Position numbers and translations under genes: made by a program
Shown here: positions 15,172 through 19,493 of the stretch, piece after piece
Numbering within the stretch: position 1 is the first letter of the stretch
How the letters are laid out: every line of letters starts with the position of its first letter
Notes under the pieces: model-generated
What the model saw: only the letters and a program-made list of their open reading frames with translations
Databases searched by the model: none
What the model was told of the DNA's origin: nothing
From: an uncultured Lachnospiraceae bacterium
GTDB taxonomy: Bacteria > Bacillota > Clostridia > Lachnospirales > Lachnospiraceae
DNA: 19,493 nt
Direction: 5' to 3'
NCBI GenBank assembly: GCA_910578885.1
Contig: CAJTSH010000049.1
Span: 1-19,493, forward strand

Positions 15172-15819
15172 ATGCCAAAATACGCTGAGTTCCAAGCATT
15201 CAGGGAACAGAATTTCATAACGGAAGCTGACGGGGATATGCTGCACCGTGAAGCCCGTGCGCTTGCCCTCCGGCGTATCGAGGAAAGCGCAAGGACAGAG
15301 GAAGATTTCAGGGAAGTCATCCGATGGTGGGATAAGCTGGACAGTAACAGGGAACGCAGGGAAAGGGATCATGAAAAAGGGCGCTCCGACATTCCTCTGG
15401 AATGGGGCGCAGACGAACAGTATCTTTCCGACAAACCTTCCTATGACACGGTTTTAAAAAGGCTCATGCTTTCGGGCGATTTCATTGACCTTATATTTGA
15501 CCGCCCGGAAACGCTGCACGAACTTGTCACGGATGCGGATTTATCAAAAATATTGAAGGAACTAAAGCCACACCTCAAAAATATGCTCTATTATCTGTTC
15601 CTGCATGATTACTCTGCTGCGGAGTATGCAGAAAGCATCGGGCAGTCAGACCGAAACATCCGTGGAATCAGGGAAACAGCACTGAAAAAGATACGGAAAC
15701 TTTATGGCGGCATACTCGCATACAGACAAGAGAACAGCCTTCCGATGACGATTGATGAAAAATATTTCTTAAACAATGGCGTGCGGAAGAAAAAGGACAG
15801 CAGACAGCTTGACCGATAA
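15172..15819 (+). CDS. Sigma-70-like regulatory protein with C-terminal helix-turn-helix
   Basis: The 215-residue protein has a charged N-terminal half (ESARTEEDFREVIRWWDKLD). The C-terminal part, KPHLKNMLYYLFLHDYSAAEYAESIGQSDRNIRGIRETALKKIRKLYG (about 141-190), has the pattern of sigma region 4, a helix-turn-helix ending in a basic recognition helix. No recognisable region 2 is present, so it may be an anti-sigma or transcription-factor relative rather than a full sigma factor. Proteins of this sort are common on clostridial conjugative and mobilizable elements. AAAGGA stands about ten bases before the ATG. It is transcribed away from the recombinase operon, and a strong promoter for the next genes overlaps its last codons. 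Confidence 0.6.
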   Translation: MPKYAEFQAFREQNFITEADGDMLHREARALALRRIEESARTEEDFREVIRWWDKLDSNRERRERDHEKGRSDIPLEWGADEQYLSDKPSYDTVLKRLMLSGDFIDLIFDRPETLHELVTDADLSKILKELKPHLKNMLYYLFLHDYSAAEYAESIGQSDRNIRGIRETALKKIRKLYGGILAYRQENSLPMTIDEKYFLNNGVRKKKDSRQLDR

Positions 15820-15837
15820 CAGGTAACTGCTTATAAT
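15809..15837 (+). promoter_or_regulatory. Strong sigma-A type promoter at the end of the sigma-like gene
   Basis: TTGACC (15809-15814) and TATAAT (15832-15837) are separated by exactly 17 bases. The -35 falls inside the last codons of the sigma-like gene. Transcription should start near 15844 and give a leader of about 130 bases before the next gene. Confidence 0.7.
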
Positions 15838-15881
15838 ATAGGAAGTATTACATCAGATGATGCAATGAGCGCAAGAGAGGA

Positions 15882-15942
15882 AAGAGGGAGCTTGCTCACT
15901 CTTGACGAACGGCGAATGCCGATCATGAACGAAGTTCATGAT
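15882..15942 (+). promoter_or_regulatory. Three-hairpin leader before the zinc-finger protein gene
   Basis: Three hairpins are packed in 61 bases. AAGAG and GAGC pair with GCTC and CTCTT (15882-15903, one mismatch). CGGC pairs with GCCG (15910-15921). ATCATGAAC pairs perfectly with GTTCATGAT (15922-15942). They lie in the untranslated leader made by the promoter at 15809-15837. No T run follows, so they are not simple terminators. A binding site for a regulator or a translational control element is plausible. No known riboswitch class is recognised. Confidence 0.5.
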
Positions 15943-15974
15943 ATGATAGATTGATGGATTGGAGCAGATTTTCT

Positions 15975-16889
15975 ATGAAGAATTTATTTGAACATACCAG
16001 CGCACCGTGGATTCGGTACAGCAACTACGAATATAAAACAGATAATAATGACAATCTTTACATAACCGTTTCCAAAGATGCCAAGCCGGAAATGTACCGC
16101 CCCATGCAGAAAGCAGGACAACTCGTTATGGATGCCGTAAATGTCGGACTTGCCGCCATGCACAAAGTCCCGGAAGAAGAACTGAAAGAATCTGTCCTCG
16201 GTTTTGTGCGGAAGTACGGTTTCCTCGGCTTTATGACCGCCCTGCCGACAACAGCGGATTTTATCACCTATGAATCCGTGTATCTGCCTAAAAACCACTT
16301 TATAAAGGAAGAATCCCTCTCCACCGAGGACTATCTTTCTTACTTCTATCCCTTTGACAGATTAGGTTTCAGAAAGAACGGCATAGAATCGGGATGGTCT
16401 GTGACTGACCGTGAGGGCATTGCAATCGCAATGGCTATGGGGAATGCGCCGCAGGCTGTGGCAATGGGATTCCAGAAAGAATATGCGGAAAGGTATGACT
16501 GGATTGTAAAAGAGTTTACTGACCTTGCGTTTACGTTTATGACAAGTTTCCTTTATTACCTCGATTATGATTCGCTTGACGAAGATACCCGCAGCCTGTA
16601 CCGTCAGGGCATTTCCGCTTTCGGCGGTATTGCCCCAACTTACCGGATCGCACTTGAAAAGGATGCGCCCGTCATTGTATGGGACTTCCATTCCCTACTT
16701 ATCATGGTTCAGATGTGTTTCTCCTTCATGCTCACGGATAAGGACAGCGATATGCGGATGTGCAAGCACTGTAAAAAAGCTTTTATTGCAAGCAGAAAAG
16801 GAAATGAGTTTTGCAGTCCGCAATGTAAAAACCAATATAATGTATACAAATCAAGAGAAAAGAAAAAGGGGAACAAAAACGATGATTGA
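15975..16889 (+). CDS. Uncharacterised protein with C-terminal zinc finger (DUF6076-like)
   Basis: From the ATG at 15975 (GGAG ten bases upstream) the protein is 304 residues; an ATG at 15954 lacks a ribosome binding site. The body shows helical, moderately hydrophobic segments (LVMDAVNVGLAAMHKV, VRKYGFLGFMTALPTT, FTDLAFTFMTSFLYYLDY) without a signal peptide. The last 50 residues form a CxxC-type zinc finger, MCKHCKKAFIASRKGNEFCSPQC, followed by a basic tail. I recall this layout from DUF6076-type proteins of clostridial elements; the function is unknown. Its stop overlaps the start of the next gene by eight bases, so they are translated together. It is expressed from the strong promoter within the preceding gene and has a structured leader. 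Confidence 0.6.
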   Translation: MKNLFEHTSAPWIRYSNYEYKTDNNDNLYITVSKDAKPEMYRPMQKAGQLVMDAVNVGLAAMHKVPEEELKESVLGFVRKYGFLGFMTALPTTADFITYESVYLPKNHFIKEESLSTEDYLSYFYPFDRLGFRKNGIESGWSVTDREGIAIAMAMGNAPQAVAMGFQKEYAERYDWIVKEFTDLAFTFMTSFLYYLDYDSLDEDTRSLYRQGISAFGGIAPTYRIALEKDAPVIVWDFHSLLIMVQMCFSFMLTDKDSDMRMCKHCKKAFIASRKGNEFCSPQCKNQYNVYKSREKKKGNKNDD

Positions 16890-17400
16890 AAACAGGAATG
16901 TAAATATCATAACCGATGCTGACGGTAAAAAGCTGGCCTTGATTAACGATATACGTTTCAAGGGCAAACGGCAGATTGACTGGGATGATGTAAAACAATA
17001 TCTTGAGGGATATGTCGGTGACTATTACGAAATTGAAGAAAGTGCAGAACGTATTTATATCGGAAATGAACTTCCGGAAGAATACACGGAATCAGAGAGC
17101 CGTAAAAGCCTTATGGGGGCTAATGCGAAAGCTAAGGCAAATGCCGCCACTGCAATACCGGAGCTGATCCAGATAGCATCCAATCCGGCTTATGAGGAAA
17201 ACCGCAAGGAAAAACACAATAAAAATGCCAAATTCGGCTGGTACAGGTATGATGTCCGTTTTGCCCTCCCGGTCTATGAAGAAAACGTACTCGTCAGATA
17301 CAATATTTTCCATGCCCGGCTTCTAATCAACCACGCTGAAAACGGCAAAAAATATCTGTATGACATTTTGGCAGTAAAAAAAGAAACGAGCAAGCCGTAA
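16882..17400 (+). CDS. Uncharacterised LPD3-like protein, coupled to the zinc-finger gene
   Basis: The ATG at 16882 lies inside the end of the preceding gene (overlap ATGATTGA) with AGGGG upstream. Much longer readings in the same frame are shadows of that gene. The 172-residue product begins IENRNVNIITDADGKKLALI and has a central helical linker (GANAKAKANAATAIPELIQIASN). It ends with WYRYDVRFALPVYEENVLVRYNIFHARLLI and KKYLYDILAVKKETSKP. The last part resembles the LPD3/MuF-associated domains found in polyvalent proteins of phages and conjugative elements, where they accompany toxins or anti-defence activities. The resemblance is from memory and moderate. No catalytic motif is evident. Confidence 0.55.
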   Translation: MIENRNVNIITDADGKKLALINDIRFKGKRQIDWDDVKQYLEGYVGDYYEIEESAERIYIGNELPEEYTESESRKSLMGANAKAKANAATAIPELIQIASNPAYEENRKEKHNKNAKFGWYRYDVRFALPVYEENVLVRYNIFHARLLINHAENGKKYLYDILAVKKETSKP

Positions 17401-17485
17401 CAAGATGTACGGTGAAAACCCATTTCTTATTGTCAATAATAAGCTATTTTTCCCGTCCTGTCAATCCCCGATTTTGATTTTTTCA

Positions 17486-17534
17486 AAATGCCGCCATTGG
17501 CATTTCTAATGCAATGGGGGAACTTTGTTCCCCC
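17486..17534 (+). terminator. Two hairpins after the LPD3-like gene, the second terminator-like
   Basis: AAATGCC/GGCATTT (17486-17492, 17499-17505) is followed by GGGGGAAC/GTTCCCCC (17516-17523, 17527-17534) with a three-base loop. The second stem is strong, but only TT follows it on the plus strand. They probably end or protect the transcript of the two genes upstream. The gap from 17401 to 17485 shows nothing else. Confidence 0.4.
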
Positions 17535-17546
17535 TTAACTACCCCA

Positions 17547-17626
17547 TAGCAGGAAGCGCAGAAGATGTCAAGACCGCCGCAGGCGAGGCAGAGCCGATGT
17601 CTTGACATCTTCTGCGCTTCCTGCTA
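17547..17626. repeat. Perfect 28-bp-arm inverted repeat with a 24-base loop
   Basis: The arms 17547-17574 and 17599-17626 are exact reverse complements over 28 bases, starting TAGCAGGAAGCG and ending at GTCAAGAC. The loop 17575-17598 is GC-rich. No T run flanks it on either side. It lies between the convergent LPD3-like and tnpV genes, so it could stop transcription from both sides. Its length and perfection are more than a terminator needs, and it may serve as a single-strand origin, a second-strand start or a protein site. Confidence 0.8.
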
Positions 17627-17649
17627 CCACCTGCGGGATTTCCACAAAA

Positions 17650-18003
17650 TTAAAGAGAATAAATCAAGTCATGCAGCACTATTTCCTCCGCCCTGCTCCT
17701 GATGCTGTTTGTTTTTTGAATCCAAAGCAGCCAGTCATCGGATTTTAGCTGCTCCGTCACACCCTCGTTTTTTGCCATCTGTCTTACAAGCCTGTCCATC
17801 ATTTCATTACATTCCTCGTCAATCTCTGCAAGATGCTTCCATAAGGTTTCCGACAAAAGCATATAAGAATAAATGCCCCTGTGGTTTTCTTCCAAAAACC
17901 GCTTTCTCATTCTCCCATACTTCCCGATCTGATATTCTATTGTATCCGAAAGTTTGAGATCAGGGATTAGATAATCGCCTTCCCAATGATATGTAATCTC
18001 CAT
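17650..18003 (-). CDS. tnpV: TnpV-like transposon protein
   Basis: The 117-residue product starts MEITYHWEGDYLIPDL and continues GKYGRMRKRFLEENHRGIY, then LWKHLAEIDEECNEMMDRLV. This is the TnpV-type protein of Tn4451-like elements. Its function is unknown. The ATG at 18003 is chosen because AAAGGCGG stands six bases upstream; a TTG two codons earlier is less likely. It is the gene nearest the right end, about 200 bases inside, and reads inward. Confidence 0.72.
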   Translation of the reverse strand: MEITYHWEGDYLIPDLKLSDTIEYQIGKYGRMRKRFLEENHRGIYSYMLLSETLWKHLAEIDEECNEMMDRLVRQMAKNEGVTEQLKSDDWLLWIQKTNSIRSRAEEIVLHDLIYSL

Positions 18004-18076
18004 ATACAACCGCCTTTCTTTGTGCTAAACTGTTTACAGATACGAATAAAAAGAGCTATCACCCACTTTCTTTACC

Positions 18077-18160
18077 ACAACATCTGCAAGTTTCCATTCA
18101 CCACAAATGAGCCAGCCGCATATGTTGTATTTTAGCAGATGCCCCATTTCCGCTAAAATA
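18077..18160. repeat. Right-end subterminal repeats: ACAACAT motifs and a 9-bp inverted repeat
   Basis: ACAACAT stands at 18077-18083 and, inverted as ATGTTGT, at 18122-18128; a third copy (18195-18201) forms the core of the right-end arm. TATTTTAGC (18128-18136) and GCTAAAATA (18152-18160) are perfect inverted copies. These may be accessory binding sites for the recombinase or a partner. The stretch 18010-18187 contains no gene. Confidence 0.45.
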
Positions 18161-18185
18161 CTGCGTTTGCCGAAAATGTTTACAT

Positions 18186-19493
18186 CTACAGTTCACAACA
18201 TATCACATCGTCCATATACTGGCACTTGGCAAACATATCCGAAGATTTCTGCGCTTCCGTTTGTGCGATGCCCGCCACGTTCCGCATTTTTGTGTAAAGG
18301 AACAGGTTTTTATAATTATGGCTTTCGTCTACAAACAGCCGATCCACGCCCAACTGTTCAAAGGTCACAACATTGTCCTTCCGGCTGGAATCATTTAACC
18401 GGCTCAACCTTGCGGACAGTGATTTCTTTGTTTTTTCCATCTGTTTAATGGAGTATCGCTCGCCGTTTTCCGCTTTGAGCGCTTCGATTGCCATTTCAAC
18501 TTCCGTTATCTGCCTTTCAATCATCGCCATCTGTCTTTCGGTGGAAAGCGGGATTTTCTCGAATTGGGAATGTCCGATAATCACAGCATCGTAATCCCCG
18601 GTTGCGATTCTGGAACAGAACTTTTTCCGGTTGGCGGGTTCAAAATCTTTCTTGGTTGCCGCTAAGATATTCGCACCCGGATACAGGCGCAGGAAGTCAC
18701 TCGCCCACTGCTCCGTCAGGTGGTTCGGCACAACAAATAAACTCTTTTGACACAATCCTAATCTTTTACTTTCCATTGCTGCCGCAATCATTTCAAAGGT
18801 CTTGCCTGCCCCCACGCAATGGGCAAGCAGCGTGTTGTCCCCGTATAACTGATGCGCCACAGCGTTAAGCTGGTGCGGTCTGAGTACAATGTCCGGTGTC
18901 ATGCCGGGGAATTTTAAGTGCGAACCGTCATATTCCCTCGGTCTGGTGGAATTGAAAAGCTCATTATATTTTGCGCATAAATCCTGCCTGCGCTCCGGAT
19001 CACGAAACACCCAGTCCTTAAAGGCTTCCCGGATTGCTTCCTGCTTCTGGCTTGCAAGCATGGTTTCCTTTTTGTTGAGGACTCTTTTTTCTTTCCCGTC
19101 CTCTGTCACAATGTCAAAAATACGGGTGTCACGCAGATTTAAGGAATCCTCTAAAATCCTGTATGCGTTTGCCCGCCCTGTTCCGTAGGTCATATTGACA
19201 AGTGCGTTTCCCCTGTCCGCATTTTTCCCCTTCACGTTCCACTGCCCGGTCACGCCTGAATACTGTATGCCCATTGTCTTACGTTCAAGCAGGTATCCCG
19301 GCGTTTCAAAGGTTTCACGCATGAAGTCCTCAATATATTTTGTGGAAATCCATGTTGCGCCGATACGCACCTCAATCTCCGATGCGTCAAGCTCCTTCGG
19401 CTGTACGCTTTCCAGAGAGGATACGTTAATGGCATATTCCGGGTGGTTTTCCGCAAAGGTTCTCGCCACTGACAGCTTCTCCCGCACGTTCCC
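18186..19493 (-). CDS. SNF2/DEAD-like conjugative-element helicase, N-terminal side, truncated by the insertion
   Basis: The frame enters from beyond the right window edge (the GTG at 19487 is an internal valine, not a start). It carries the helicase ATP motifs LLAHCVGAGKTFEM (Walker A) and VDRLFVDESHNYKN (DESH Walker B) with LRPHQLNAVAHQ before them. Between the two motifs lies a basic helical insert (about residues 325-365). The host sequence ends at 18208 after YMD. The element then adds DVICCEL and a stop at 18186, so the protein lacks motifs III to VI and cannot be an active ATPase. The missing half is at 1-367. The gene belongs to the host element, probably a Tn1549-like conjugative element, and its function should return on precise excision. 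Confidence 0.88.
   Translation of the reverse strand, partial: GNVREKLSVARTFAENHPEYAINVSSLESVQPKELDASEIEVRIGATWISTKYIEDFMRETFETPGYLLERKTMGIQYSGVTGQWNVKGKNADRGNALVNMTYGTGRANAYRILEDSLNLRDTRIFDIVTEDGKEKRVLNKKETMLASQKQEAIREAFKDWVFRDPERRQDLCAKYNELFNSTRPREYDGSHLKFPGMTPDIVLRPHQLNAVAHQLYGDNTLLAHCVGAGKTFEMIAAAMESKRLGLCQKSLFVVPNHLTEQWASDFLRLYPGANILAATKKDFEPANRKKFCSRIATGDYDAVIIGHSQFEKIPLSTERQMAMIERQITEVEMAIEALKAENGERYSIKQMEKTKKSLSARLSRLNDSSRKDNVVTFEQLGVDRLFVDESHNYKNLFLYTKMRNVAGIAQTEAQKSSDMFAKCQYMDDVICCEL
18188..18209 (-). repeat. Right end and attachment-site arm of the element
   Basis: The GA crossover dinucleotide (18209-18208 on the minus strand) is followed inward by a 20-base arm matching the left-end arm at 14 of 20 positions, with a shared TGTTGT core. 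The host reading frame runs through it for a few codons before a stop at 18188-18186. Confidence 0.75.

Larger units (their letters stand above)
366..18209. mobile_element. Integrative mobilizable element (about 17.84 kb) inserted in a helicase gene, TnpX/TndX type
   Basis: Both ends carry the same dinucleotide (TC on the plus strand, GA on the minus strand) at 366-367 and 18208-18209. Removing one copy plus everything between rejoins the two helicase fragments in frame, so the insertion is exact and the excised circle would be 17842 bp. A GA crossover dinucleotide is the known hallmark of the TnpX (Tn4451) and TndX (Tn5397) recombinases, and a large serine recombinase of that kind lies inside at 12720-14693. 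The element also carries a relaxase with an oriT candidate, a ParM/ParR-like pair, TnpV- and TnpW-like small proteins and a cargo block. It shows no mating-pair-formation genes, so it is mobilizable rather than self-transmissible. From memory, elements of this type have been reported in the snf2-like gene of Tn1549-family elements. Confidence 0.88.

Noticed and set aside
16567..16881. Extended upstream reading frame of the LPD3-like gene
   Set aside because: It overlaps the zinc-finger gene in another frame and gives atypical protein sequence. The internal ATG at 16882 has a ribosome binding site.
1..19493. tRNA or rRNA genes, including a tRNA attachment site
   Set aside because: No tRNA cloverleaf or rRNA sequence was noticed on reading, and the attachment site is clearly inside a protein gene.

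Overview
The window is mobile DNA from an anaerobic Firmicute, most likely a gut Clostridia species of the Lachnospiraceae/Ruminococcaceae type. The inference rests on the TnpX/TnpV/TnpW-type genes, a Tn1549-like SNF2/DEAD-type helicase, Gram-positive ribosome binding sites and gene order. It shows one element nested inside another.

Outer layer: a large helicase gene, read on the minus strand and typical of Tn1549-like conjugative elements, occupies both edges. Its Walker A and DESH half lies at 18208-19493 and its TGTPxSNS half at 1-367. Joining the halves at a shared GA dinucleotide restores an uninterrupted reading frame (YMD-ELTGGKG). The roughly 17.84 kb between them (366/368 to 18207/18209) is therefore an integrated element with imperfect inverted ends, inserted in the way known for TnpX/TndX large serine recombinases.

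Inner element, left to right: (1) 368-640, a fold-back non-coding end. (2) 645-7240, an AT-rich minus-strand cargo. It holds an AgrA/LytTR-type response regulator and AgrC-like kinase with their own promoter and terminator, then a radical SAM/SPASM peptide maturase lacking its radical SAM cysteines, an FtsX-type ABC transporter, and a secreted DUF6973-like protein. It looks like a decayed peptide-modification/export/immunity locus. (3) 7334-8690, a group II intron without a usable protein gene, and a broken IS4-type transposase. (4) 8756-10444, a MOBQ-type MobA/MobL relaxase, preceded by a hairpin-rich region with an RSF1010-like nick site. (5) 10905-11180, a terminator-bounded array of four GC hairpins that could be a structured RNA or centromere. 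(6) 11196-14935, a minus-strand operon tnpW, large serine recombinase, parM-like, parR-like. (7) 15172-17400, a plus-strand sigma-like regulator, a strong promoter with a hairpin leader, and two overlapping uncharacterised genes. (8) 17400-18207, a 28-bp-arm palindrome, tnpV and the right end.

Taken together this is an integrative mobilizable element. The recombinase moves it, the relaxase and oriT allow transfer with a helper (probably the host conjugative element whose helicase it occupies), and ParM/ParR may stabilise the circular form. The least explained parts are the TGTAGCCGT repeat family shared by the two flanks of the recombinase/par operon, the hairpin array, and the sigma / zinc-finger / LPD3-like module. 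All family names come from reading the translated sequence and from memory; no database search was run.
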